Assembly: GCA_025201865.1 (NCBI GenBank)
Contig: MU602824.1
Span: 11,539-37,518 of the forward strand
Direction: 5' to 3'
DNA from: Ramicandelaber brevisporus
Lineage: Eukaryota > Kickxellomycota > Ramicandelaberales > Ramicandelaberaceae
Length of the DNA: 25,980 nucleotides
The notes under the pieces were generated by a model that had not been told where the DNA came from, made no database searches, and saw nothing but the letters and a program-made list of their open reading frames with translations. Made by a program: the position numbers and the translations under genes. Below, piece by piece: positions 9,919 to 20,060 of the stretch. Within the stretch, counting starts at the first letter, position 1, and the number at the start of each line of letters is the position of its first letter.

Positions 9919-9926
9919 CACGTGGC
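9919..9926. promoter_or_regulatory. Second CACGTGGC box in the same intergenic region
   Basis: This CACGTG core followed by G lies about 700 bp upstream of the transporter ATG and 160 bp past the end of the F-box gene. Two CACGTGG sites within one 860-bp region is more than expected by chance. Confidence 0.4.
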
Positions 9927-10077
9927 ACCGATATGCACTGGCCAATTGCACTTGCCGATTGAAGAATCCGCGACCTTCGATTCGCATCGGTTCTCGCATT
10001 TGCCCAATAATTCTGTTTGTCCGTCTTTGTTTTTAAGAAAAAGATAGCTGTATAGACAAAGCATTATTAAAAAGCAT

Positions 10078-11667
10078 CTAATCAAGTTTACTAATTTTAA
10101 CATTGGGAAGTGCATCACGAAGCCCTTCCTCAAGTTCGTCATTCAGGCAGCTAAATGTAACGATAGCCAGACGGTCAAAGCACTCTAGTAACACCTTGAA
10201 AACCTCAACAGCATCAACCGGCTTTGAGCTAGCCATTGAGGCCAGCTTGACGGAACGAACAGTGGAGTTATTTATTCCTGACAATCGGCTGCTGTAGTCA
10301 TCTGCAGAATAGGAGATATCGGGACCAGCTCCAACCTCGTGTTTGCAGGAATGCTGGTCAAAATGATTGTCACAAAGGTCAACATCAATAAGCAATGGAG
10401 CTTGAGCAATGACCTGAAGCGCATTTGGAGAAATGCCCACGCCTACCAGTCGAATAGAACGAAGGTTACTGAAGAGTGCTGTCTGCTGCGATTTCTCATT
10501 GCTCTCTGATGGTGGTTGTTGGTAAACAAGATGACACGCACTATCATACTCAATGCTCAGCTTCTTCAATTTGGGCAATGCTCGACTAATTTCGCCCAGA
10601 TCAATCGCATCTTCGTCATGATCACCCTGCTCAATACTCAGTACGTCCAAAACCTCAACATTTGGCAGCGCGGGGAGATACTGAATGATTGTGCTCAGCA
10701 AAATATGATCGCAGATGAACAGGTTTCTTACAGATGGCCATGGATTGGCTAGAATGACATCTACTCGGCTCAACATGACATCCGCGCAGTCATTGTCGAT
10801 ACCAACCAACTCCAGCACATGTACAGACGGAAACATTTGTCCAAAATTAAACTCCATGCAGATATCATCCCAAACATCACAGCAAACTCCAAGAAACAGT
10901 TTTCGCAAAAGTGGGAACGTGAGCCCATTGCCACGAACTTCCTCCGGAATACTTGACAGAATCATCTCAAGGCTCTCGGCAGAGCACTCGTCATCATTTG
11001 GTTGCATATCCCAATAGCCAAGATGAGAAGTCAACAGTGTGCGATAATTGTCATCTTCAAAGGTCAAGCTGCCTTCCACCTTGAGCGTAAGTTGGCCATG
11101 CTCACTCCGATTAACCGATTTGATCCATTTCGATAGCACTGTCATGGATTCTGAAATGTCATCTAATCTCGACATGTCCAACTCTACTGAAACTAAACCA
11201 GCATCGCGCTTGAGTCGTTTGCCAAGCCATCCAAACAGTTTAGTACCATTTTTTACAGCCGCTGAATCAGTGCTGACATCATCCTCTTCGCATACGATAG
11301 ACAGCTGAGTCAGTCGCTCAAAGCATTTGCCCTTCGTTGAAACCACTGCGTCCAAGAGCTCTTCAAATGTAATCCACAGATGTGTCACGTTGCTGAATAC
11401 AGATGTAAGTTCGTCTGGAGGCTCCAAAAGACGCGTTGTATTCAGAGAGCGTACAAGGTGACCGTATCGCTGCACTGCTTCGTCGGATAACTCCAAATCG
11501 TGCACAGCTGCAAGTCGACGCCAGATCTGCCCAGCAAACACATCATGGAGCACGCTATGAACTGTAAGAACGCGCACAACGTCTTGGCGGGCGAAATACT
11601 CTGCGATCAGCTCGAGCAGTTCGCGCGGCAATCTGAACAGCTGCGAAACACTGGCAGGATCAGCCAT
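10078..11667 (-). CDS. F-box protein with degenerate leucine-rich repeats
   Basis: This 529-residue protein starts with an F-box at about residues 11-53: FRLPRELLELIAEYF, then the hydrophobic VVRVLTVHSVLHDVFAG, ending in IWRRLAAV. The F-box binds Skp1 in SCF ubiquitin ligases. The remainder has irregular leucine-rich segments such as LPNVEVLDVL, LPKLKKLSIEYD and LLIDVDLCDNHFD, expected to form a substrate-binding surface. There is no signal peptide or membrane helix. The ATG at 11667 is adopted because it precedes the F-box directly. Fungi of this kind often have large, fast-evolving families of such proteins, so neither orthology nor a substrate can be named. It is transcribed away from the homeodomain gene across a 1.4-kb gap. 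Confidence 0.8.
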   Translation of the reverse strand: MADPASVSQLFRLPRELLELIAEYFARQDVVRVLTVHSVLHDVFAGQIWRRLAAVHDLELSDEAVQRYGHLVRSLNTTRLLEPPDELTSVFSNVTHLWITFEELLDAVVSTKGKCFERLTQLSIVCEEDDVSTDSAAVKNGTKLFGWLGKRLKRDAGLVSVELDMSRLDDISESMTVLSKWIKSVNRSEHGQLTLKVEGSLTFEDDNYRTLLTSHLGYWDMQPNDDECSAESLEMILSSIPEEVRGNGLTFPLLRKLFLGVCCDVWDDICMEFNFGQMFPSVHVLELVGIDNDCADVMLSRVDVILANPWPSVRNLFICDHILLSTIIQYLPALPNVEVLDVLSIEQGDHDEDAIDLGEISRALPKLKKLSIEYDSACHLVYQQPPSESNEKSQQTALFSNLRSIRLVGVGISPNALQVIAQAPLLIDVDLCDNHFDQHSCKHEVGAGPDISYSADDYSSRLSGINNSTVRSVKLASMASSKPVDAVEVFKVLLECFDRLAIVTFSCLNDELEEGLRDALPNVKISKLD

Positions 11668-13059
11668 GTGTCGCGATGCAGAGACAGCGTTGCAGCCTGA
11701 TTGTTTGTGGAAAATTTAAGGGGCGGCGGCGGAGGAGGAGCGAAAAGTGGATTACGATACCACCTGAGACTCTGCTTACCAAATGAGCTTTCAGTGCCTG
11801 CAGGTGCTTGCCTCAACTTTTATGGTCCGCCAAGTGCCTCTGTCCACTATGATTGCCGCGCTTGGCAGCAGAGTCCCTTGCTGTTCATTTACACATTGAT
11901 CATCAGATCCGTGAGACATTAATCAGTCGAGCGCACACGCAAGCATGCACGCAAACGCATAAATACAGATTGAGAGCAGCTGTCCTTTCTGGCTTTCCAG
12001 ATGTTTTAAAGGCAAATGACACACTCATCTCTATCAGTCGCTCATTTCAAACCATGTGGTGATCGCCCACTTTCAGCTCCTAATTGCAAAAAAATAAGTT
12101 GTTGTAAGTCATTCAGTCATTGGTCGTTCATTATTCACTTCTGATTTCTATTTCTGTATTGCTCAAAGATTCGTCAATCATTCCATTCTTTCTATCATAC
12201 TCTATCATACTCTTTATACAGTAGTGTTTACTACTTACATCTACTTTAGAATGGTCTGGGTATCTCTTCTTTTTTTTTTTACTCTCTTGACTCTGTACTT
12301 TTCAAGCCACCAATTAACATGTTATTTCGGGAACAAAAACTCCGATCATTCGCGGAGAATGAGAGGAGTGAGGAGTTATAATTCTATACACATTCTCATA
12401 AAGCGATAACACACACAGACTTCGAAGCTACAGCAACAGTATCAACTCACACACACTTCAGCTCTATTACTTCACCTGCAGCCACTGTAGCAGCCGTACC
12501 ACCTTCCTATATTACTCCTTGAAACCCGAAAAGTAGCAATCGATAGCTGTAGCTGTGTCACATGTCAAACTTACAGGTTAGTTTGTGTGCCGAGTGCAAG
12601 GAGGATCCCTGCAAATGCTATAGCGCCGTTTGCTGCATGTGCATGTAAATCCTATGGCAGTGCGCGATGCTCCAATGAAATGAAACAATGTAGTGCGCGA
12701 CAACCGGCTGCAGTCGAATGACAGTCTAAACAACGAGCACTAATCAAAAAAAAAAGTTAAAAAATATTCGATCCTACTCTCAGTACCCATCATAGACAGA
12801 GTATATGCAACAAGCAAAGTGTGTACACAGTTGAGATCACGCCAGACGAAACAACAGAAGAGAGAAAGGAAAGGAAAAGGAAAAGAAAAGAAAGAGAGAA
12901 AGGAAGAAACAAAGGAAGATAGCCAAGCCACGGTTTTTTTTTTGACACTCTACCTTTCCTTTTTCATTTTCTTTTTCTTTTTCTTTTTCTTTTTCTTTCG
13001 TTTGTGGAACTCAACAACTAGCCAGCCAGCCGACTACAAAGTTGTAAAGCGATTACGAG
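11668..13059. other. Divergent promoter region between F-box and homeodomain genes
   Basis: This 1.4-kb region has no supported gene. Visible elements are a GGC/GGA-rich patch (11718-11740), a 10-bp direct repeat TCTATCATAC (12191-12210), a purine run (12856-12909) and a pyrimidine run close to the homeodomain start (12953-12999). Short ORFs in it lack similarity and reflect the simple sequence. Confidence 0.6.
12856..12999 (+). repeat. Paired polypurine and polypyrimidine tracts before the homeodomain gene
   Basis: A 54-nt pure purine run (12856-12909) is followed about 45 nt later by a 47-nt nearly pure pyrimidine run (12953-12999, one A at 12966). The pyrimidine run includes four to five TTTTTC-type units and ends 60 bp before the ATG. 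The tracts are partly complementary, so a transcript containing both could fold back. CT-rich tracts just upstream of transcription starts are common in fungal promoters. Confidence 0.65.
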
Positions 13060-14856
13060 ATGGCTGGCGATCAAGCGACAGCGCTTGACGAATACGAGCA
13101 ACCACAACTGCAACCACAGCAGCAACCACAGCCGCAGCCGCAGTCGCAAGTACAATCGTATGGATACAGCCAGCCGCAGGCACACCAGTACTACCAACCA
13201 CAGCAGCAGTACGGATTACCACCTCCTCCCGGCCAAGCCCAGGCACAGCCGGATATGCCGTACCAGCAACCACAGCCACAGCAGCCGCATCATCAGCAGT
13301 ACGGACCGCCTCCAGCTGGATACTACCCACCAGCACAGCCGAGTGGCCCGCCTCATGATGGCTCTGAGTATCAACAGCAGCAACAACAGTATGCACACCC
13401 TCCACAGCCATCTGGATATCCGCCACCTCCACAGTATGCAGGCGGAGTGCCACCGAGACAACATTACGGATATCACCCATATCACAGAGCCGGTCCATAC
13501 TATCAACCTCCTCAGTCTCATCCTCATCCACAGTACGGAGCTAATTACCCAGGCTATGATATGCCACCGAATCCACCGAATCCATCACATCCATCACATC
13601 CATCGCAGACACCGTATTCTTCGCTGCCTCCTCCATCTTCAGCCGTCAGTGGGGTGCATCCATCTGCCCCACAGAAATCACACTATGCATCGTATCAGAC
13701 TCCTGGAAACACGAGTTCGGTTCACACAGGCGATGATGATTTGTCAGATATTGATTTCAGCAAAGTGATTCGTATTGTAAAGAAACCAGGCAATGCATCG
13801 AGTGGCTCATCGCGGACAATGGGATCCACAACCAGCTACTCAAATACATTGTCACGTGCACATTTGATTAGAAGACCTCCTCATCAGGCTGGGGCCGGTG
13901 CATACGGCCAGCAACACCATTCACAGTACCCCGAACCACCCGTCCCAACAGCGACGTTTGCGGAATCAACTGCAGGTAATAATGACGAACAGCACGGGAA
14001 TGGTGCTGCATTTGCCGCCGTGGTTGCTGCAGGACAATCTGGTCAGCAAAACACCACAGCTATAGCTGCACCAACTAGTGCTATGACGACGATTAAGACA
14101 GAGGCGGGAGCAAATGCAACAGCTAGTGGATATAGACCTCGACTGGCGAGTATGCCGTATGATCCCCATGCATATTATAGCCATAATCCGTCGGCGTATC
14201 ATCCGAATGCATCACAACAGCAGCAGCAGCAGCCATATCTCCAACAGGGCTATCCTTATTACCAGCAGTATCCACAGTACCCTCAGTATCATCCGCAGTA
14301 CATGCCACATCCTCATGGTATGCCTCCGCCAATGACACAGCAGCAACAGCAACAACAACAGCAACAGCAATTGCTACATCATCAGTCGACTGCTGCTCAG
14401 TCACAGGCGCCACAAACTACCCCTGAGACAGCTCCACCTGTAATCACTACTACCACCACTACCACCACTACCACCACAGCACAAGCTGCACCAGGACACA
14501 CTCCCACCGTGCAAGCAGCACCAGTGGCAGTTGAAGAAAAGCCATTTGTTATGCCACCGCCTGGATCATTTGCCAAGAAGAATTTAATTGGAACTGAGTT
14601 TGAAAAGGTGGATTCATCAATCACGTCAATCCAGCCAGATGTGTTGGACAGTTTATATATTGTTGATGGAGTGGATGAGTCTATTCAGCTGGCCAAAGAT
14701 GCTGCGGAGGCTGCCGCTGCTGTATCGAGTTCAAGCGGCGGCGCTGGTACTACTGATAACAACACAACTACTGGTGGCAGCGAAGTTGGTGCTACAGTTA
14801 GATCAGCCCAGCGGCCTCCCTCCTCTGCCAACGTGGCTACAGCTGCACCCCAACAG

Positions 14857-14889
<33 letters not shown>

Positions 14890-15786
14890 AATCTATTTGA
14901 AGCACCATCAACAACAGCAGATGGAACAAGCACAATCACATTGGACATCCCTGCACCATCACGTACTAAGCAGCAACAGCAGCAATTGGCTCAGCAACAA
15001 TCGCAGCAAACACGTAATGTTACATCTCGGTATCAGTATCGAGTACTAAGGCGAGCATTTGCGTATACAATGTTTCCATCAAGTATGCTGCGCAGTAAAT
15101 TAGCAGATAGGTTGATTATGCCGCCAAGGACAGTTCAGGTATGGTTTCAAAATCAACGTCAAAGAGTGAGGGCTTTGCGTCAGAAAGGAGCTCTGGCTGT
15201 AAACATCGATCCATCGAGCACATCAACAATCACAACGCAGCAACAGCAGGATGAAGTCAGATATGCGTGGATACTGGAAGAAATGATCAATAAAGATGGA
15301 TTTGAAGCAGTTGGAATGCCGCAGAATATTAGATTAGATAAGCAAGCTCTGGCTATTTCGCTGGCTGCTGGCATTCCGCCAGATTTGATTAAATCAAGAC
15401 TGACTGAATTCAATAATATTGATCCAGATGAAACTTCGCCTGACATGGAAGGTGCCAATGATGATAACATTAAGTCTACAAGTAAAGGAAAAGGGAAAAA
15501 TAGCAAAGACAAAGACAAAGACAAGGAGAAAGAAAAGGCTGGCTTATCTGTAATCTCCCAAGCTGTCAACTTTATGGCCACTAACATCCCTATTGGTGGA
15601 TTCACTACAACAGCATCAACCACAGCAACTACAACGACAAGTGAGCGAAATCACCTGCAGATTATTCACCAGCAGACCCAACAGCAGCAGACTCAGCAGC
15701 AGCAGACTCAGCAGCAGCAGCAGCAAATACAAGTGCAACAGCAACCACCGCAGCAGATAGTTGCTCAGCATGCTCCGGCACCATCA

Positions 15787-15847
<61 letters not shown>

Positions 15848-16644
15848 CCCAACAACAATATGCACCTCCTCAGCTCGCTCCCTCCATGATGTTCCAACCA
15901 CAGCTGCCTCAGCATCACTATGTACCCCATGCTCACCAACAGCTGCAACATCATCCCCCGCCTCAGCATGGCCAGCAACAGCCGCAGCAGCAGCAACCGC
16001 AGCCTCAACAGCCGGAACAACAACAACAACAACAACAACAATCAGGCTCTATTGGAAACCAGCCAAATTTTCGGATGCCGCTGGCTCACCTAGACCCAGG
16101 TGATGTCCAGCGGTTAAATCAACAACATCCTTATTATGCTTATTATAATAACATGCATCCCTCATACCAGCATTATTTGCAGCAGTATTATTCACAACAA
16201 TACTATTCTCAGCCTCAGCCTCAATCACAACCTCAATCACAATCTCAATCACAAACACAGCATCAATCACAATCACAAACACAATCACAAATACCATTAA
16301 GTTCCACTCCACCTCCTGCAGAACAGCCACAAAGACCACTCTCCCCAAACCCCAACATGAAACACATCACGGTTGATCCGCCGCCTCCTACACAGCCTCC
16401 CCCAGTTTACATCACACCTCCAGATGATCCATGTGACCATCCAGCTCAAGCCGCAGCAATGGGTTTACTTTCGGTCAGAAACACCCAGCAGTTCCTCCAA
16501 GATGTTGCTGAGAATCCAATGCATGCAGCATTGCCTCCAGATCATGTTCAGCGTCAGTCTCGTTGCAATCAGCAGCAGCATCAGAACCAGCAGCATCTTG
16601 CATCATCGCCACATCCCCATCAACAACATCAACAGTCGCCTTGA
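13060..16644 (+). CDS. Glutamine-rich homeodomain transcription factor
   Basis: This 1194-residue nuclear protein has one homeodomain at residues 648-707. It has Arg652 (position 5), Leu663 (16), Phe667 (20) and recognition helix VWFQNQRQRVR. Trp695, Phe696, Gln697, Asn698 and Arg700 fall at positions 48, 49, 50, 51 and 53, so all canonical DNA-contact residues are present. The first 200 residues are Pro/Gln/Tyr-rich. Residues 731-792 form a compact, helical-looking block outside the homeodomain, followed by a Lys/Asp-rich segment. The rest is Gln-rich, with an 18-Gln run at 910-927. Such Gln/Tyr/Pro composition is typical of activation domains and prion-like regions. A probable SUMO consensus IKTE occurs near residue 345. 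The ORF is uninterrupted. I cannot assign it to a named fungal homeobox group. Confidence 0.92.
15787..15840 (+). repeat. CAG/CAA microsatellite encoding 18 glutamines
   Basis: Eighteen glutamine codons in a row, beginning with nine pure CAG units (15787-15813) and then CAG mixed with CAA. It lies in the C-terminal activation-like region of the homeodomain protein and could vary in length between strains. Confidence 0.95.
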
Positions 16645-16683
16645 CCTCCAGCTGCATAGCTGGCTGTTCAATCTTTTGATACT

Positions 16684-16709
16684 CATTTCATTTCATTTCA
16701 TTTCATTTC
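16684..16709 (+). repeat. (CATTT)5 microsatellite in the 3' flank
   Basis: Five CATTT units plus one C lie 40 bp after the homeodomain stop codon, within a T-rich 284-bp convergent gap (16645-16928) that must hold the 3' ends of both neighbouring genes. Confidence 0.9.
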
Positions 16710-16928
16710 TCTTCTTTTTAACTGTTGTGATTTCTTTTGTTTCTTCTTTTGTTGACTTCTTGCCTATCTTTTTGAATTAATATTTTTTTGTATCCTGCTG
16801 CCTTTTTTATTCCAATTACTCTGATATTTGCTTTCATTCTCAATCAAATTTGCCTTGTTTTAAATAGTGTACTAATGACTACGGAGTAAGCAGTAACAAC
16901 AACTTTGAAGCTTAAAAGATTGAATTTA

Positions 16929-17186
16929 TTACCAGGATGACGACACAGTTTTGCAGCAAGCTTTGGCAAGCTCGTTTGTCTCGCACTGAACTCTGCCAGC
17001 ACGGAAGCTGCGAACGCTAGATATGCACGTGCTGCAATCGACATCCAATACAGCAATGTCAAAGTATCCCTCGCATTGCTTAGTGGTTCCGTACACTTCG
17101 CCCTTGGTAAAAATGGCTTCAACAGATGGAGCGACCAAAGCAGCAACGAGCACAGCAAAAGCAACGGCAACAGGGGACACCTTCAT
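16929..17186 (-). CDS. Small secreted six-cysteine protein
   Basis: An 85-residue protein with a clear signal peptide: a Lys at position 2, a hydrophobic Val/Ala core, and a VEA cleavage motif after residue 24. The 61-residue mature part has cysteines at 38, 51, 54, 68, 77 and 78 (pattern C-x12-C-x2-C-x13-C-x8-CC), enough for three disulphides. Codons favour C/G endings (GTC, GCC, AAG, TTC), supporting a real, well-expressed gene. A TATAAG element lies on the coding strand at 17347-17352, about 160 bp upstream of the ATG. I do not recognise the family: it lacks the eight-cysteine spacing of hydrophobins. It may be a cell-surface or extracellular protein. An overlapping 108-codon frame (16844-17170) has no such features. 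Confidence 0.72.
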   Translation of the reverse strand: MKVSPVAVAFAVLVAALVAPSVEAIFTKGEVYGTTKQCEGYFDIAVLDVDCSTCISSVRSFRAGRVQCETNELAKACCKTVSSSW

Positions 17187-18287
17187 TCGTCGTGGTACAG
17201 GAGTAGAGATACAGTGTGTGCGACAGAGAGAGAATGACAGATTGAGTAAGAGATTGAGAGGAGGCGAATGCAGAGTTGGGGAATTGCTGATGGACAGACT
17301 CCAAACACAGACACAGAGTGGGTAAGCGCTAAGCGGTCCTTTGATACTTATAGCTTGTATGTGTGTGTGTCACACAAACATGTATGTCAATCACGACAAT
17401 CTCATGAGTGTGCTGATTCGCATCGGAGAATTCTCGGTAAACACACACACGCGCTATCGCAGTTACCCTGGTGGCAATTAGTGCAAGAGATAACGACACC
17501 ATCATCCTTTGTCAGCTGACTTGGGACATTATCGACATTGTATATATGTTGGTATATATGAAACGCATTTCCTCCGTCATTAAAATCCGAGATAATGCAG
17601 GTTAAAACGAACTGATATTTGATTGGATAAATAGAACGTCATGCGCAGCTTTCGGACTTTCATAAAATAAACAACAGTTTTACCGATCTTAGTCAGTCTA
17701 AGCGTACTTGCCCTGTTGGGGAGGCCAAGAAGAAGAGGGGGAAGGCGGGCGTGGGCGCAACACGGAACCAGCTCGGCTGCAGTGTATATTGATTACAAAG
17801 CCACCAAGGAACGCGCAGCGCGATAAAAAAGACGCCGCCATTTTTGTTCTTTCACGGGCAGCAGGCTCTTTTGCTTTCTTGCTGTTTCCAACCTCGTCTT
17901 TTTCTTCTACCTCTACCTCTTTCTCTTCTTTATCACTACACTTCTTCTTCTCCTCCCCTTTTTTCTCTTTCCCACAACATCCATCACACTTCGGTGTCTC
18001 GCTGGTTGCTGCTGCGTCGAGAAAAATATTCTACAACACCGAGCTGCAGTCTCACAGTTGCACAACAGCTTAAAAGGCTCCTCCATAGAAAAAAGAGACG
18101 TGTGTGTGTACGCGTGTGTGTACGTTTCGACTGACACTGACACTAACACTGTACTAACGCTGCTCTTTCTCTGCTTCTTTCTCCACTACCAACCGCTTAC
18201 CTTTACACTTTCTACTACAACTTGACAAACACGCTTTTTATTTCGTGTTCTGTTGCCAAATCTCTGATAAAAAAAACACTCACCAAG
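17187..18287. other. Divergent promoter region between the small secreted protein and sterol reductase genes
   Basis: No gene is supported in these 1.1 kb. There is a duplicated TATATATG (17541-17548 and 17553-17560), an ATTGG (inverted CCAAT) box at 17622-17626 followed by ATAAATA, a TG-rich stretch near 17358-17372, and a CT-rich tract at about 17905-17975 on the sterol reductase coding strand. A 121-codon ORF at 17708-18073 consists largely of the CT tract read as Ser/Phe and is rejected. Confidence 0.55.
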
Positions 18288-20060
18288 ATGACCACTGCCT
18301 CGCCTACTGCCAGCAGCAGCGGTCCGTCTGCCGCTGCAAACAAGCAGCTCGTAGACGCCACTTGGCGCAACCGCCAGGTCCACCGCGTCATTGTCTTCTT
18401 TATGACAATTGTGTGGTCGATGCTGTCGCCAGTGCGCTCTCTCTTCAAGCTCGGCGTTGACTTGACTCTGCTCTGCCTTCGCCCATTCGTCTACGCATTG
18501 TATCTAACGCCGATCCCACAGCTGCTGGCCAAGTTCGTCGAGAAGAACCAGTGGCTCGTCATCTGCTTCTTTGCTCTGCCAGGCTCGTACGTCTTTGACA
18601 TGTTCTTCATTGTTCGCAACTGGTATGTCCGCCAGTTCTTGGCTGCCCCACTGCTGCACGACCAGCGTGTTCGCGAGGTCCAGGCCCAGGTCCGCCGCTG
18701 GAACGAGGATGGCCGCAAGAAGCCAATGTGCACGGCTCGTCCAGGCTGGCTGACCATGTCCACTCGTATCGCCTCGTTCAAGGATGACTGCTCGCGCATC
18801 TCAATCAACCTGCACGATATCCTCGAGGTTGACACCGAGAAGGGTCTGGTGCGCTGCGAGCCACTCGTTGACATGGGCCAGCTGACTGCTCACTTGCTGC
18901 CAATGGGCTGGACTCTTGCCTGCATGGTCGAGATGGAGGATCTGACTGTTGGTGGCCTGCTCATGGGTGTTGGTCTCGAGGTCAACTCTCACATCCACGG
19001 CTTCATGTTCGAGACTGTCGAATCTTACGAAGTTGTTTTGGCCAACGGTGATGTCGTGACTGCTTCCCGCACCGAGAACGCTGACTTGTTCCACGCTCTG
19101 CCAATGTCCCACGGCACTCTTGGTTTCCTCGTGTCTGCCACTCTCAAGATCATCCCATGCAAGCCATACATGCACATGCGCTACGTTCCATGCTACACCA
19201 CTCAGGAAATGCAGGACAAGATGATTGAGTACACTGAGAGCGAGAACCCAGTTTCGTTCGTCGAGCTGACCGTTTACTCCAAGGACACTGGTGTCATCAT
19301 GCTTGGCGAGTTTGCTGATGTTGATACCCCCGAGAAGCGCGCCAAGGTTAACGGCGTCAACCACTTCTGGAAGCCATGGTTCTACAAGCACGTCGAGGAG
19401 TTCCTGCAAACGCCAGAGGGTGGCGAGGAGTACATTCCACTGCGTCACTACTATCACCGCCACACTCGCTCGATCTTCTGGAAGATGGAGGAGCTCGTTC
19501 CGTTTGGCAACCAGGCTTGGTACCGCTATCTGTTTGGCTGGCTCGGTGCCCCCAAGGTGTCCTTCATCAAGCTGTTCACCCAGACCCCCGAGATTCGTCG
19601 CAAGATGGCTGAGGAGCACGTTTACCAGGATATCATTGTCCCACTGTCCAAGACTGTTGAGTCCATCGACAAGTTTGACGAGCTGTTTGAGTTCTACCCA
19701 CTGCTCTTCTACCCGGTCCGCATTTACAAGCAGCCAGAGGGTCTCGGAGGTCTGATCCGCCAGCCAGAGAACCTGAAGCCAGGCAAGGACTGGGAAATGT
19801 TCTTTGATCTCGGTGTGTACGGAATCCCACCAGCTGTTAAGCGCGGCGAGAAGTACGATGCCAAGGATGCGCTGCGCAAGATGGAGCAGTTCACTCGTGA
19901 CCTGAAGGGCTTCCAGCTCCTGTATGCCGATTGCTTGCAGACGAAGGAGGAGTTCTACACCATGTTTGATCACTCTCTCTATCACAATGTTCGTGCCAAG
20001 TATGGCGCTGTTGGTGCATTCCCAGAAGTGTACGACAAGACTTGCTTCCAGCAGACTTAA
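18288..20060 (+). CDS. DHCR24: Delta(24)-sterol reductase (DHCR24/DIMINUTO type)
   Basis: A 590-residue FAD-dependent reductase that saturates the C24(25) side-chain double bond of sterols at the endoplasmic reticulum. Residues 33-110 contain membrane-spanning or membrane-associated hydrophobic segments. The FAD_binding_4 domain covers about 145-290 (VEMEDLTVGGLLMGVGLE; FHALPMSHGTLGF). Family-specific blocks follow: LRHYYHRHTRSIFWKMEEL, PFGNQAWYRYLFGW, FQLLYADC and the C-terminal AFPEVYDK. Human DHCR24 has 516 residues; the extra length here is mostly an N-terminal Ser/Ala-rich extension. The start is the first ATG of the frame (CACCAAGATGACC); upstream in-frame sequence back to 18222 has no ATG. 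Codons are C/G-biased, consistent with high expression. The assignment is very secure. Whether the physiological substrate is desmosterol-like or a 24-alkyl precursor cannot be read from the sequence. Confidence 0.97.
   Translation: MTTASPTASSSGPSAAANKQLVDATWRNRQVHRVIVFFMTIVWSMLSPVRSLFKLGVDLTLLCLRPFVYALYLTPIPQLLAKFVEKNQWLVICFFALPGSYVFDMFFIVRNWYVRQFLAAPLLHDQRVREVQAQVRRWNEDGRKKPMCTARPGWLTMSTRIASFKDDCSRISINLHDILEVDTEKGLVRCEPLVDMGQLTAHLLPMGWTLACMVEMEDLTVGGLLMGVGLEVNSHIHGFMFETVESYEVVLANGDVVTASRTENADLFHALPMSHGTLGFLVSATLKIIPCKPYMHMRYVPCYTTQEMQDKMIEYTESENPVSFVELTVYSKDTGVIMLGEFADVDTPEKRAKVNGVNHFWKPWFYKHVEEFLQTPEGGEEYIPLRHYYHRHTRSIFWKMEELVPFGNQAWYRYLFGWLGAPKVSFIKLFTQTPEIRRKMAEEHVYQDIIVPLSKTVESIDKFDELFEFYPLLFYPVRIYKQPEGLGGLIRQPENLKPGKDWEMFFDLGVYGIPPAVKRGEKYDAKDALRKMEQFTRDLKGFQLLYADCLQTKEEFYTMFDHSLYHNVRAKYGAVGAFPEVYDKTCFQQT

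Larger units (their letters stand above)
9221..10077. other. Intergenic region: phosphate transporter promoter and F-box gene 3' flank
   Basis: Besides the two CACGTGG boxes nothing gene-like is supported. A 145-codon minus-strand ORF (9421-9858) has no recognisable domain and an unremarkable composition. The immediate upstream stretch 9224-9245 is a short TG/GTGA-rich sequence. Confidence 0.6.

Noticed and set aside
13034-13531. 165-codon minus-strand ORF over the homeodomain gene start
   Set aside because: It consists of Ala/Val repeats that are the reverse of CAG/CCA repeats.
16844-17170. 108-codon ORF overlapping the small secreted protein
   Set aside because: The other frame has a signal peptide, paired cysteines and biased codons; this one has none.
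17708-18073. 121-codon plus-strand ORF before the sterol reductase
   Set aside because: It is mostly a CT tract translated as Ser/Phe and lies in the promoter or leader.
18801-19985. 394-codon minus-strand ORF inside the sterol reductase
   Set aside because: It is antisense to a strongly conserved enzyme; its Leu/Val/His composition follows from the codon bias of the sense gene.
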